DNA of 64,000 bases from Verrucosispora sp. WMMD573 (lineage in GTDB: Bacteria; Actinomycetota; Actinomycetes; Mycobacteriales; Micromonosporaceae). The stretch covers positions 930,001 to 994,000 of the forward strand of contig NZ_CP114901.1 in NCBI RefSeq assembly GCF_027497175.1. The letters run 5' to 3'. This document shows, piece after piece, positions 18,830 to 31,012 of the stretch (position 1 is its first letter; every line of letters starts with the position of its first letter). A model generated the notes under the pieces. The model searched no databases. It had not been told where the DNA came from and saw only the letters and a program-made list of their open reading frames with translations. A program made the position numbers and the translations under genes.

Positions 18830-19201
18830 CTCCAACCGCCCTCCAGCAACCGGTCGATCGACTCCAGCGCCACGCCACCGGCAGCCCGGCCACCGGCAGT
18901 GGCTCTCGGACAGCAGGCACAAACACTTCCGAGCGTAGGGGCGTCCTCAGCAGACTGTGAAGCGCGACGCTCGCCGCTCATCCCCCGAGCACGGCGTCGA
19001 GGTGGGACCGTCCGCTCCCCCGGCCGGGCGGTCCCACCGCCGGGGCGATTTACGCAAAAGACTCAGCTCGGCAGGAGGCTGTCCCATGTCCCGAACTGCC
19101 CGTCGCACCGCGCCGTGGAATGCCCGTCGAACCACCTCCCGAGCCGGGTACCGAAGCGCACCCCGAACCGACCGGCACGGCGGCGGCCGAGGGTGAGGGG
19201 C
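18830..19201. other. intergenic region between divergent genes
   Basis: About 370 bases lie between the HTH start and the small Cys-motif gene. Several short Arg-rich frames cross it, none with convincing coding bias and a ribosome-binding site. It should contain two divergent promoters. I see no RNA gene or long repeat. Confidence 0.4.
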
Positions 19202-19471
19202 ATGGGCGCATCGCCCCGGACGCACCTGCCGTTGCGTCCGCTCTGGCTCTGCCGGGTCTGCGCCGCACCGTGGCCCTGCGCCGCCGCACGGCTCGATCTT
19301 GTAACCGAGTACGCCCACGACCGGGTCGCGCTCAGCATCTACCTCTGCGCGGTACTGCACGAGGCTGCCGCCGACCTGTACCGCCTGAACCCGCAGGACG
19401 GTCCGGATCCAGCGGCGCTCTTCGCCCGCTTCCTCGCCTGGGTGCCCAGGCATCGAATGGCCGATGGCTGA
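19202..19471 (+). CDS. small conserved Cys-motif protein
   Basis: About 89 residues from an ATG with GAGGG just upstream. WLCRVCAAPWPCAAARLDLV carries a C-x2-C plus C pattern that may bind a metal, followed by a helical part, EYAHDRVALSIYLCAVLHEAA, and ARFLAWVPRHR. Similar short proteins occur across Streptomyces and Micromonospora, often mislabelled flavin reductase; the real role is not known. Its last codons run into a 24-bp perfect inverted repeat that may end transcription. Confidence 0.65.
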   Translation: MGASPRTHLPLRPLWLCRVCAAPWPCAAARLDLVTEYAHDRVALSIYLCAVLHEAAADLYRLNPQDGPDPAALFARFLAWVPRHRMADG

Positions 19472-19544
19472 TCGACTCCGGTTGCGGCATCTTGCGGCCA
19501 TCAGCCGCCCGGATACGCCGAGATGCCGCAACCGGAGTCGATCA
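19469..19544. repeat. 24-bp perfect inverted repeat (hairpin element)
   Basis: The 24 bases at 19469-19492 (starting TGATCGACTCCGGTTGCGGC) recur as an exact reverse complement at 19521-19544, around a 28-base spacer that also contains TGCGGCCATCAGCC. It lies at the end of the small Cys-motif gene and before the convergent fumC stop. It may act as a two-way terminator, or be a mobile palindromic repeat (REP/MITE-like). Confidence 0.8.
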
Positions 19545-19623
19545 AGCCAGCCCGACCGGCAGGCGCGGGCACGGACCGACGCGCGGGCGGGCGTGCCTGG
19601 GCGGGCGCGGGCGGTGGCTCGGG

Positions 19624-21024
19624 TCAGGGGTGGGTCATGCGGAGCAGGTCGAGCGCCTCCTCCAACTGGGTCTCCGAGAGCTTGCCGGAGTCGAGGTGGC
19701 CCCGCGAAATCACCACCTCCTTGATGGAGATCTGCTTCGCCAGCGCCTCCTTGGCGATCGAGGCGGCCTCGTCGTAGCCGAGGTGACGGTTGAGCGGTGT
19801 GACGATCGACGGCGAACCCTCGGCGTACGACAGGCAGACCTCGGCGTCCGCGACCAGGCCGACCACGCACCGGTCGGCGAGCAGGCGGCTCGACGCGGCG
19901 ATCAGCCGGATCGACTCCAGGATGTTGCGGCCCATCACCGGCAGCATGACGTTCAGTTCGAAGTCGCCCTGCGAGCCGGCGAAGGCCACGGTCGCGTCGT
20001 TGCCTATCACCTGCGCGCAGACCTGCCGGACGGCCTCACAGACCACCGGGTTGACCTTGCCGGGCATGATCGACGAGCCCGGTTGAAGGTCCGGGATACG
20101 CAGTTCACGGAGGCCGGCGCGCGGGCCGGAGCCCATCCAGCGGATGTCGTTGGCGATCTTGTAGAGCCCGACCGCGACGGTACGCAGCTGCCCCGACGTC
20201 TCGACCAGGGCGTCCCGGGCGCCCTGCGCCTCGAAATGGTTGCGCGCCTCGGTCAATGGCAGCCCGGTCGAGGCGCGCAGCTTCTCGATCACCCGGGCGG
20301 CGAAGCCGAGCGGGGTGTTGATGCCGGTGCCGACCGCCGTACCGCCCAGCGGCAGCTCAGCCAGCCGGGGCAACGCGGCCTCGATGCGTTCGATGCCGTA
20401 GCGAACCTGGGCTGCGTACCCGCCGAACTCCTGCCCGAGCGTCACCGGGGTGGCGTCCATCAGGTGCGTACGCCCGGCCTTCACGACGGTCTCGAACTCC
20501 GACGCCTTCGCCTCCAGCGCGGCGGCCAGGTGGTTCAGCGCCGGCAGCAGATCCCGTACGACGGCCTCGGTGGCCGCGAGGTGGATCGACGAGGGGAAGA
20601 CGTCGTTGCTGGACTGCGAGGCGTTGACGTCGTCGTTGGGATGAACGCTGCTGCCCAGTTCCCGCCCGGCCAGGGTGGCGATCACCTCGTTGGTGTTCAT
20701 GTTCGATGAGGTACCGGAGCCGGTCTGGAACACGTCCACCGGGAACTGGTCGTCGTACCCGCCGTCGGCCACGTGCGCCGCGGCGGCCGCGATCGCGGCG
20801 GCCACGTTCGCGTCGATCACCCCCAGGTCGCCGTTGACCTCTGCCGCCGCCCCCTTGATCTGGGCCAGCGCCCGGATCTGGGCCGGCTCGATGCCTCGGC
20901 CGGAGATCGGGAAGTTCTGCACCGCCCGCTGCGTCTGGGCTCGCCACAACGCCTCGGCGGGCACCTCCACCTCGCCCATCGAGTCGCGTTCGATCCGGTA
21001 GCCGGTCGCCTCTGGAGTCGTCAC
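19624..21024 (-). CDS. fumC: class II fumarate hydratase
   Basis: About 466 residues. Class II (iron-free) fumarase/aspartase superfamily: [14 protein letters not shown], the [14 protein letters not shown] region, [16 protein letters not shown], and the signature [11 protein letters not shown]. It reversibly hydrates fumarate to malate in the TCA cycle. The start is taken as the GTG at 21024; an ATG three codons upstream (21033) with AGGA four bases before it is equally possible. A class I fumarase lies 1.3 kb away on the same strand. Confidence 0.95.
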   Translation of the reverse strand: MTTPEATGYRIERDSMGEVEVPAEALWRAQTQRAVQNFPISGRGIEPAQIRALAQIKGAAAEVNGDLGVIDANVAAAIAAAAAHVADGGYDDQFPVDVFQTGSGTSSNMNTNEVIATLAGRELGSSVHPNDDVNASQSSNDVFPSSIHLAATEAVVRDLLPALNHLAAALEAKASEFETVVKAGRTHLMDATPVTLGQEFGGYAAQVRYGIERIEAALPRLAELPLGGTAVGTGINTPLGFAARVIEKLRASTGLPLTEARNHFEAQGARDALVETSGQLRTVAVGLYKIANDIRWMGSGPRAGLRELRIPDLQPGSSIMPGKVNPVVCEAVRQVCAQVIGNDATVAFAGSQGDFELNVMLPVMGRNILESIRLIAASSRLLADRCVVGLVADAEVCLSYAEGSPSIVTPLNRHLGYDEAASIAKEALAKQISIKEVVISRGHLDSGKLSETQLEEALDLLRMTHP

Positions 21025-21097
21025 ACATACCATCCTGCCGCGCGCCGCGACGACGTGCAGATGATCGGGCGAGCAATCTCCCTACCGACAGGGTCTG

Positions 21098-21493
21098 CTA
21101 TCGATAGGTGTGCCGGACGGTCTGTAGCGGCTGACCGGTCTCGGTGATGATCCAGAAGGTCCAACCGTTACGTTGTGGGCTGACGCCCGGACGTAGCGCG
21201 CTCACCACCGCGCGGGCGGCCTCGCTCGGGGTGCGGAACGTCTTTCCCTCCACCGGCGAGCTGGTGATCGTCGTCCTACCTGGGCCGGGAACGAAGGTAG
21301 CCCAGACACGTTGACCCGCGTAGTCAGCGTGGACCCGGATCTCGGGCAAGTCCTCGGGCGAGGGTCCGTCTTCCTGGCCACGCCGGTGGATCTCGACCAG
21401 CCGCGCAACCACTGCCCCTTTCGAAAGCCCAGCGATCTTCGCTGCAAACTCCAGGTAGCGGTCAGTATCATGATCGATTTCTATAACTGGCAT
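21098..21493 (-). CDS. RAMA-like (modified-DNA reader) domain protein
   Basis: About 131 residues from the ATG at 21493 (GGAGGGG upstream). The N-terminal 50 residues look helical and small (FAAKIAGLSKGAVVARLVEIH). The C-terminal part, VWATFVPGPGRTTI, GKTFRTPSEAARAVV and NGWTFWII, matches the pattern I associate with RAMA domains, proposed to sense modified bases in restriction-linked proteins. It starts about 30 bases after the stop of the decayed Abi-like gene on the same strand, so the pair may be a defence remnant. Function is inferred from pattern only; a protein profile search would decide. Confidence 0.6.
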   Translation of the reverse strand: MPVIEIDHDTDRYLEFAAKIAGLSKGAVVARLVEIHRRGQEDGPSPEDLPEIRVHADYAGQRVWATFVPGPGRTTITSSPVEGKTFRTPSEAARAVVSALRPGVSPQRNGWTFWIITETGQPLQTVRHTYR

Positions 21494-21523
21494 CGCCCCT
21501 CCAAAACCCACGATCCCGAACTG

Positions 21524-22180
21524 TCAGAAGCGTGGCGCGAGTCGACCCTCTACAACATCCTGCCGTCGACTGAGCACCTCCGGCACTCGGTCGAGGGGAG
21601 TCACCCAGTCCGCGAAGTCCGGGCAGATCCAACCGAGCAGTCGAAAGATCGTCAACCGGTCGGCGGCAAGGTGCCTATCATGAATCGGCTCGTGATGCGC
21701 GACGTGGTTCCGGAATGTCCGGATGTGGTCGAGGTCCGTATAGAGGGGTTGTCGTCTGCCTCGGTAGTGCGGGAACGCGTGACGGAGTGCCGGGCGCCAG
21801 AGACGAGTTTCGTAGTCGCACGATCCGCCCCTCCCCAACAGGCCGACCCAAAACCCAAAGGACAGTTCAGCCACCATGTGGCCATGGGTGATCACGCCTG
21901 AACGGGCGCTGACGACTTGGGACGCCCTGACGACCGCGCGCCGGCCAATGTGATGGATCCGCAGGTCCGGCGCGTCCCACCAGTCCTGCCGCTGATACAT
22001 CCGGCACAACTGCTCGTCCAGCGCGTTGCGTAGGCGGATCTCCAGGAGGTGCAGGATGCCGAGAAAGGCCCCGGAAACCTCAACGTCTCACGCGTAGAGA
22101 CGAAGAGCCCTGCCGAGATCGCCCCCTTCAGCCGCTACGTAGGGCGCGAGCCGGAGTTCCGAGATGCCAACCCTGACGCT
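21524..22180 (-). pseudogene. decayed Abi-like (HEPN) abortive-infection gene
   Basis: Reading leftwards from 22180, one frame gives an Abi-like protein: APYVAAEGGDLGRALRLYA, then a TGA at 22088-22090, then DVEVSGAFLGILHLLEIRLRN and onward to MVAELSFGFWVGLLG, TLWRPALRHAFPHYRGRR-like text and the HEPN motif RNHVAHHEPIHDR. In relatives the residue after LYA is normally Trp, so the stop looks like TGG changed to TGA. No usable start codon remains at the N-terminus, where another in-frame TGA sits at 22181. A shorter protein from a TTG at 22009 is possible, but it would lack the conserved N-terminal helix. Confidence 0.65.
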
Positions 22181-22306
22181 TCATAGGGAACGACCACTGG
22201 GGTTTCACCACCAATGGGGTATCGTTGTAGGCGTAAGCCCCGGTGTTCGCCTCTGCTCAGCACGCGGCCCGGGGCACAGCCATGTCCGACGAGGGCGGCC
22301 GCGAGC

Positions 22307-22347
22307 CACCCACTCGATCTCCAGAAACTCTAGAGAACGGGTGGGTG
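22307..22347. terminator. possible hairpin terminator after the class I fumarase gene
   Basis: CACCCACTCG (22307-22316) and CGGGTGGGTG (22338-22347) can pair with one mismatch or wobble around a 21-base loop, about 15 bases past the fumarase stop on the minus strand. No T-run follows, so this is a weak call. Confidence 0.4.
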
Positions 22348-22362
22348 ATTGTCCAGCTGATT

Positions 22363-24027
<1,665 letters not shown>

Positions 24028-24162
24028 GACGGCACTCCGCTTCGCTCCGTGCCGCCGTGAGGCACCACCGCACTGGGCTGAAGATTCGCTCGCTGCCGCT
24101 CGCTCATGACGGCAAAGCCTAGGGCAGAAGGTTGGGTCCGTCCCACCCGCCGGGGGGCAGGA

Positions 24163-25629
24163 TCATTTACCGGGGTCAGGGGCAGCGCACAGCTCGTTCT
24201 TCGGACCACAACTGTCCTGGGGCTGCGGCACCGCGCCGCTGCCGGCGGGCCCGGGGTTCGCCCCGTCGGCCTCGCCCGGCGTGCCGCCGGCCGCCGTGCC
24301 GAACCGGACGTACCCGATCTCCCGGCCCTCCCCGATCACCATGCCGGCAGGCCCCACGGCGAGGGCGTTCGCCGAGGTGCGCAGCACGGCCAGTTCCCGC
24401 CCGGTACGCGGATCCAGCGCGACCAGCCGGTTGGGCTTCTCGTCGGCGACGATCGCCGCGTACGGGGTGAGGGCCGCACCCGCCTTCCTCCCCGCCGGCT
24501 TGTTCCATCGGGTCCGCCCGGCACCGAGTTCGCGGGCGGAGACGGCACCGCCGTCGGCGGTGCGCACCAGCGCGTACCGGTCGTCGACGGCGAGTACCCG
24601 TTCGGCGTCGGCGGTGACCAGCAACAGCCGCCCGTCGTACCCGTCGAGGACCGCCTCCCGACCGTCCGGCGAAACGGCGAGCACCACGTTCCGGGCGCCG
24701 TACGGGTCCTCCCGCTGCACGCAACCGGCGCTGTCGGCGGTGCGGAGGTTGAGCCCCGACTGCTGCCAAGCCTCCTGCCCGGTCGCCGAGTCCCGGCCGG
24801 AGATGGCGTAGTAGCAGCTGCCGTCCTGAGAACGGGCGGTGATGCGCAGCAGGCGTCCACCGATCACGGCGAGCCGCTCCTCCCGGCCGGGCTCGACGTT
24901 CTGCAGCACCCGGCCGGTGGCGGTGTCCACCACGTGCACCCGGCCGTCGACCGGGAAGCCGAGCAGCGGCGGTACCGCCTCCGGGCCGGCCGCCTCGCCG
25001 TCGATCCGGTTGCTGGTGAGCCGCCGGCTGTCGAGCAGATTCGGGTTGTCCGCGAGCAGGCCGGTGCTGACCCCGGGCAGGAAGGCGGTCCACAGCGGAG
25101 CGGTGCCGCGCGGGTCCCAGGCGCTCAACGTGCAGTCGGTGGCCTCCACGCAACGGGCGTCCAGCAGCAGGTTGCGGTACGTCCACACCGCTACCGCGTC
25201 ATCGTCGCGGCGGCGGGTCACCCCGGTGGTGGGGTCGAGCACCTCGTACCCCTTGACCAGCAGCTTGCCCACGACGACGACGGCTTCCCGCCCGGCGCCG
25301 GTGACCGCGCTCCAGTCGGCCTTGCGTTCCCAGAGCTGCGTGCCGGTGGCCAGGCTGCGGGACTCCACCCGGGTGCGCTGTTCGATCACGACGCTCTCCC
25401 CGGCGATGGTGACGCTGCGCGGGGTGCCCCCGATACGCTGCTGCCAGACCACGTCCGGCTGGGAGATCGGCTGCGGGCGGTTCACCCAGTCCCACATGGT
25501 GGGGAACGGGTTCCAGACTCCGGTAGCGGCGAGCACCACCACCGTGATCAGGCCGAGCAGCAGCCAGCTACGTACGCCGAGGCCGCTCCCCTTCGCCACC
25601 GGGACACGGTAGCCATCCGCGCTCGCCAC
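24163..25629 (-). CDS. membrane-anchored PQQ-like beta-propeller protein
   Basis: About 488 residues from a GTG. One transmembrane segment near the N-terminus (SWLLLGLITVVVLAATGVW) is followed by an extracytoplasmic repeat-rich domain. Blades look like ATGTQLWERK, TATGRVLQNV, SATGQEAWQQ and PRTGRELAVL, the pattern of PQQ-like/outer-membrane-assembly-type propellers. No PQQ-enzyme residues are obvious, so it is probably a structural or sensor protein. A similar protein (32524-33789) is encoded 7 kb away. Start is uncertain; a GTG at 25599 would also keep the membrane helix. Confidence 0.7.
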   Translation of the reverse strand: MASADGYRVPVAKGSGLGVRSWLLLGLITVVVLAATGVWNPFPTMWDWVNRPQPISQPDVVWQQRIGGTPRSVTIAGESVVIEQRTRVESRSLATGTQLWERKADWSAVTGAGREAVVVVGKLLVKGYEVLDPTTGVTRRRDDDAVAVWTYRNLLLDARCVEATDCTLSAWDPRGTAPLWTAFLPGVSTGLLADNPNLLDSRRLTSNRIDGEAAGPEAVPPLLGFPVDGRVHVVDTATGRVLQNVEPGREERLAVIGGRLLRITARSQDGSCYYAISGRDSATGQEAWQQSGLNLRTADSAGCVQREDPYGARNVVLAVSPDGREAVLDGYDGRLLLVTADAERVLAVDDRYALVRTADGGAVSARELGAGRTRWNKPAGRKAGAALTPYAAIVADEKPNRLVALDPRTGRELAVLRTSANALAVGPAGMVIGEGREIGYVRFGTAAGGTPGEADGANPGPAGSGAVPQPQDSCGPKNELCAAPDPGK

Positions 25630-25697
25630 CGCCCGCACCACCCCGCGTGTCGCGAATGAAAGATCGCGTGGGCGGCACCGCGAGCACGGTGGTCGAC

Positions 25698-26978
25698 TCA
25701 GCGGTCAGCGGAGCCCACCGGAGCCGGCGTGGGCTGCGCCGGAGGCGCGGGTGAGCGTCGGCCGACGGGGGTGAGGACCGGCCAGAGCAGCATCGTCGCG
25801 ATGATCGAAGCAGCTCCGGCGCCGGCCATCACCACACCCGGCGCGAGCACCTCGCTCAGCGCGCCGGCCCCGGCGGCGGCCAGCCCCTGCGCCGCCATCA
25901 TGCCGGTGCTGACCAGGCCGAAAGCCTGCCCTCGACGTGCCTCGGGGACCGCGTCGAGGAACCGTCGGGCCAGCCCGAGCTGGTAGGCGAAACCCGCGGT
26001 CGCCACGGCGAACAGGGCCGCCGCGGGCAGCAGCACCGGCCGGGCCAGAAAGGCCAGCATGGGTACGCCCAGCAGCAGGGCCAGCCACGGCGTCCAGCGT
26101 TCCCGCCGGGCGGGCGCCACGAACCGGCCCACCAGCAGGTCGCCGACAAGCATGCCGCCCGCGCCGGCCATCAGCAGGATGCCGGCGTTGGCGCCCGGCC
26201 CGAGCCCGGCCGCGTACGGCACCGCCACCCCCTCGGCACCGACCAGCAGCGACCCGGGCAGCCACTGGGCGAGCAGCAGGCCACGGATGCGACGGTCGGC
26301 CAGTAGCTGCCGGTTCACCCGCAGGGTCTCCCGGATCGCACCGGCGCCGGGGCCGGTAACCGCCCGGCCGGCGCGCGCCGGACGAGAGGCCAGCCCGAAC
26401 CGCACCAGCAACGCGGAGAGGCCACAGGTCGCCGCGGTCAGCCAGAGCGCGCCGTACGGGCCGACCAGCCCCAGCAGCAGACCACCGACGGCGAAACCGG
26501 CCACCTGCGTACCCCCGGCGGCCACGGTGAGCAGCGAACGGCCCAGCACGTACCGGTCGCCGTGCAGCATCTCGGGCAGCAGCGCGGTACGCGACGCGCT
26601 GCTCACCGGACCGAAGAGAGCCACGACGGCGACCAGGCCGAGCATCGCCGACGGGGAGAGCGCACCCGTGGCGAGCACCGCGACCATGGCCAGCCGCACC
26701 ACGTCGTAGCCGACGATCAGGGCGCGGGCCGGCCATCGGTCGGCCAGGGCCAGCAGGAACAGCCCACCCAGCGCGTGCGGCAGGAACCCGGTGACGTACG
26801 CGAGTGCGGCCAGCAGACCGGAGCCGGTGCGCTCGTAGACCAGCACGGAGAGGGCGAGCATCTTCACCGTCTCGCCGATCATGAAGATCCCGTAACTGGC
26901 GAAGATCACCCGGAACTCGGCGACGGCGAAGACGTCCCGGAAGGTGGCGTGCCGGTCGGCCACCTTCGGCGCGTTCAT
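25698..26978 (-). CDS. MFS transporter (MDR type)
   Basis: About 426 residues from the ATG at 26978 (the frame stays open to 27017). Twelve hydrophobic segments, with the loop 2-3 motif in FLLALADRWPARALIVGYD and the central loop of charged residues near the middle. This looks like an MDR-type efflux permease (H+ antiport). Its divergent neighbour is an ArsR-type regulator, and a palindromic site lies between them. The usual logic of such pairs is that the regulator represses the pump until a ligand binds. Confidence 0.88.
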   Translation of the reverse strand: MNAPKVADRHATFRDVFAVAEFRVIFASYGIFMIGETVKMLALSVLVYERTGSGLLAALAYVTGFLPHALGGLFLLALADRWPARALIVGYDVVRLAMVAVLATGALSPSAMLGLVAVVALFGPVSSASRTALLPEMLHGDRYVLGRSLLTVAAGGTQVAGFAVGGLLLGLVGPYGALWLTAATCGLSALLVRFGLASRPARAGRAVTGPGAGAIRETLRVNRQLLADRRIRGLLLAQWLPGSLLVGAEGVAVPYAAGLGPGANAGILLMAGAGGMLVGDLLVGRFVAPARRERWTPWLALLLGVPMLAFLARPVLLPAAALFAVATAGFAYQLGLARRFLDAVPEARRGQAFGLVSTGMMAAQGLAAAGAGALSEVLAPGVVMAGAGAASIIATMLLWPVLTPVGRRSPAPPAQPTPAPVGSADR

Positions 26979-27030
26979 GCTGGTGTTGTTCACGCCGATC
27001 AGCCTGGTGGCGCGCACCGGACCGCTCTAT

Positions 27031-27052
27031 CCTTTCGCTGGAGAACGAAAGG
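27031..27052. promoter_or_regulatory. palindromic operator candidate between MFS and ArsR genes
   Basis: CCTTTCG (27031-27037) and CGAAAGG (27046-27052) form a 7-bp inverted repeat with an eight-base centre, just eight bases before the ArsR-type start and within the divergent promoter region. Its place and symmetry fit a site for the adjacent winged-helix regulator. Confidence 0.55.
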
Positions 27053-27059
27053 TCGGGCG

Positions 27060-28046
27060 ATGCGGATCGAGGTCACCCCGGCGGACGTGGCGGCCAGCCG
27101 CTACGCCATCTCGCCACTGGGCGAGGCGGTCTGGGCGCTGCGCGTGCACGCCGGCCAGCACGCCGTGCCGGGGCTGGCGCCCTGGGTGACCCGCACCCGC
27201 TCGGTGTTCGATCGGCTGCGCCGGGACTACCCGGCGGTGGGCGCGCTGATGGCGCTGCTGCGCCGGGGCGGCTACAACGCCGACTTCATCCAGCCGCCAC
27301 CCGACGGCATCGGCCGCTCCTTCGCCGACGAGCTGGCCGTCGTCCGGGCCACGCCGCTCGGGCAGGCCCGCGACGAGCTGTCCCGCAACCTCGTCGGACT
27401 GCGCACCCCACCGGCGTACGCCCGCCGGATCTACGACGCGCCGGACGTCGTGGACCAACTGGCCGACGCGATCGAGGCGTCCTGGACGGCCCTGGTACAG
27501 CCGGACTGGCCGCGACTGCGGGCGGTGCTGGAACGGGACCTGGTCCATCGTGCGGGCCGGCTGCTCGCGTACGGCTGGGGGGCCGCCGTGGCGGACCTGG
27601 ACCCGAGGCTGCGCTGGGTCTCCGGCGGCGGGCTCGGCGCGATCGAGGTGGCCGACCGTGACTCCCGCAGCTACTCGCTGGACGGCCGGGGCCTGCTCTT
27701 CATCCCGACGGTCTTCGGCATGATGATCAACTACGTGGAGTCGCCGTGGCCGTTCGCGATCGTCTACCGGGCCTCCGGGGTGGCCGAGTTACTCGGACCG
27801 CCCGACCCGGGCCGCCCCGAGGACGCGCTGGACCGGCTGGTCGGGCGCTCCCGCGCGGCGGTGCTGCGGGCACTCGCCCTACCCGCCACGACCAGCCAGC
27901 TCGTCGTGCAACTCGGAATGAGTCTGGGCGGCGTCGGCGACCACCTGTCCGTACTGCGCGACGCGGGCCTGATCACCCGGATCCGCTCCGGGCGGTCCGT
28001 GCGGTACCGCCGCACCCCGCTCGGCGACGCCCTCACCGCCGACTGA
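27060..28046 (+). CDS. ArsR-type winged-helix regulator with DUF5937-like N-terminus
   Basis: About 328 residues, much longer than simple ArsR proteins. The first 230 residues form an unassigned sensory domain (ISPLGEAVWALRVHAG, WVSGGGLGAIEVADRD, LLFIPTVFG), and the winged helix is C-terminal: VLRALALPATTSQLVVQLGMSLGGVGDHLSVLRDAGLITRIR in overall form. This layout is typical of the long ArsR/DUF5937 group in actinobacteria. It is divergent from the MFS pump, which it probably controls. No metal-binding Cys cluster is visible, so the ligand is likely organic. Confidence 0.85.
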   Translation: MRIEVTPADVAASRYAISPLGEAVWALRVHAGQHAVPGLAPWVTRTRSVFDRLRRDYPAVGALMALLRRGGYNADFIQPPPDGIGRSFADELAVVRATPLGQARDELSRNLVGLRTPPAYARRIYDAPDVVDQLADAIEASWTALVQPDWPRLRAVLERDLVHRAGRLLAYGWGAAVADLDPRLRWVSGGGLGAIEVADRDSRSYSLDGRGLLFIPTVFGMMINYVESPWPFAIVYRASGVAELLGPPDPGRPEDALDRLVGRSRAAVLRALALPATTSQLVVQLGMSLGGVGDHLSVLRDAGLITRIRSGRSVRYRRTPLGDALTAD

Positions 28047-28062
28047 TCCCGCCGCCTCTCCT

Positions 28063-28548
28063 TCACTGCACCGCCGAGCGCAGCAGCGGAAGGGCGCGGT
28101 AGGGGATCTGCTCGGCGAGCGCGATGATCGTCGAGGCGCGGGTGATCCCCTCGTACGCCACGATCTGGTCGATCACCCGCTGCAGGTCGGTGTTCGAGCG
28201 GGCCACGATCCGGCAGAGCAGGTCGCCCGAGCCGGTGATGGTGTGCGCCTCCAACACCTCGGGGATGGCCGCCAGATGCCGGGTGACCGGGTCGTGCCCG
28301 TGCCGCTGACTGATCTCCAGGGTGACGAAGCTGGTCACCGTGAAGCCGAGCGCGGCCGGGCCGAGATCCGGTCCGAACCCGGCGATGACCCCCCGCCCGA
28401 CCAGCTTGTCGAGCCGCGCCTGAACGGTCCCCCGGGCGACGTGGAGCCGGCGCGAGCACTCCAGGACGCCGATCCGGGGTTCCTCGGCGAGCAGTTCGAT
28501 GAGTCGCACGTCCAGCTCGTCGAGCTGAGCAATCTGACCAGTGTTCAT
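28063..28548 (-). CDS. Lrp/AsnC-family regulator
   Basis: About 161 residues: an N-terminal HTH (QLDELDVRLIELLAEEPRIGVLECSRRLHVARGTVQARLDKL in pattern) and a C-terminal RAM domain (FVTLEISQRHGHDPVTRHLAAIPEVLEAHTITGSGDLLCRIVAR). It is divergent from hppD. Since Lrp proteins sense amino acids, tyrosine or phenylalanine control of hppD is an attractive inference. Divergent Lrp-hppD pairs are, as I recall, common in actinobacteria. The ATG at 28548 is preceded by no strong site, but it matches the family start. Confidence 0.88.
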   Translation of the reverse strand: MNTGQIAQLDELDVRLIELLAEEPRIGVLECSRRLHVARGTVQARLDKLVGRGVIAGFGPDLGPAALGFTVTSFVTLEISQRHGHDPVTRHLAAIPEVLEAHTITGSGDLLCRIVARSNTDLQRVIDQIVAYEGITRASTIIALAEQIPYRALPLLRSAVQ

Positions 28549-28554
28549 GCGTGA

Positions 28555-29895
<1,341 letters not shown>

Positions 29896-30043
29896 CACTG
29901 TCGAGCGTGACCCAGCCACCCACGCACCCGACACCGCCGGCCGGCGAGCCCTCGGCCGGCGGTGTCGTGCCGCCCACGGGCCACGTTCGCCGGGACGGTC
30001 GTCGTTAAGGTGTCGAGGTGAACGAGCGCAGCGAGGCCGTGAC

Positions 30044-31012
30044 GTGAGCGTGGCACCCGGTTGGTACGTCGACCCCGCCGACCCGGATACCCGCAGGTAC
30101 TGGGACGGTGAGGGCTGGATCGGCGCGCCCATCCCGGTGGACGTCACGCCGCCCGAGGGCCCACCCCCGCCCGAGCCCGAGCCCGCGCCGGAGCCCACCC
30201 CCCCGGCGTCCGCCTCGGCACCGCCCGCAGCCGCCCTGCCGTCCGGCGGCACCCCACCGGCCACCTGGCCGCAGGGCCAGCCGACAGGACAGCCGGGCGG
30301 CGGAACGCCACCGGGTTGGCCCGGCGGTCAGGGATCTCCGGGCGCGCCGCCGGCCTGGCCGACAGGTGACACGCCCCAGGGGCCGCCGCCCGGCTGGCCG
30401 TACCCGACCTGGCCCGGACGCCCGCCGGCCCCCCGCCCGCACGGAATGCCGCTGGCCTCGTTCGGTGCGCGGCTGACCGCCCGGCTGATCGACTTCGGCA
30501 TCGTCTTCCTACTCAACGCCCTGGTCAACGGCTGGTTCGTCTGGCGCTACCTCCAGGAACTCTCGGCCCCACTCGACGAGTTCTGGCGCCGGGTGCAGGC
30601 TCAGGACCGGACCACCGAGCCGTTGCCCGCCGCCGGTGACCAAGCCGGTGCGCTGGTCGTGACGATCCTGCTCATCGCCACCTCGCTCTGGCTGGCGTAC
30701 GAGGTGCCGTCGATGGCCGCCGGCGGGCAGACCCTCGGCAAGCGACTGCTGCGGGTCCGGGCGGTACCGGTCGAGGCGGACGCGCCACTGGGCTTCGGCC
30801 GGGCGCTGCGTCGTTGGAACACCCTCGGCCTGCCCACGCTGCTCTGGTACTGCTGCGGCCTCGGCCTGCTGCTCCAACTGATCGACGCGCTCTCACCGCT
30901 CTTCGACCACCCGTTACGGCAGGCGCTGCACGACAAGCGGGCGCAGACCGTGGTGGTTCAGCTTCCGCGTACCCCCGACGACCGCGCCAACTCTCCGGGA
31001 GAGACCCCATGA
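30044..31012 (+). CDS. DUF2510-RDD family membrane protein
   Basis: About 322 residues from a GTG. The N-terminal DUF2510 motif ([18 protein letters not shown]) is followed by a Pro/Gly-rich linker to about residue 130, then an RDD domain with its hallmark Arg and Asp residues ([14 protein letters not shown]) and three or so membrane segments ([31 protein letters not shown]). Proteins of this kind are poorly understood and may sit in the cell envelope. The stop overlaps the aminotransferase start as ATGA. The start is preceded by GAACGAGCGCAGCGAGG, a short sequence also seen near other starts here. Confidence 0.85.
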   Translation: MSVAPGWYVDPADPDTRRYWDGEGWIGAPIPVDVTPPEGPPPPEPEPAPEPTPPASASAPPAAALPSGGTPPATWPQGQPTGQPGGGTPPGWPGGQGSPGAPPAWPTGDTPQGPPPGWPYPTWPGRPPAPRPHGMPLASFGARLTARLIDFGIVFLLNALVNGWFVWRYLQELSAPLDEFWRRVQAQDRTTEPLPAAGDQAGALVVTILLIATSLWLAYEVPSMAAGGQTLGKRLLRVRAVPVEADAPLGFGRALRRWNTLGLPTLLWYCCGLGLLLQLIDALSPLFDHPLRQALHDKRAQTVVVQLPRTPDDRANSPGETP

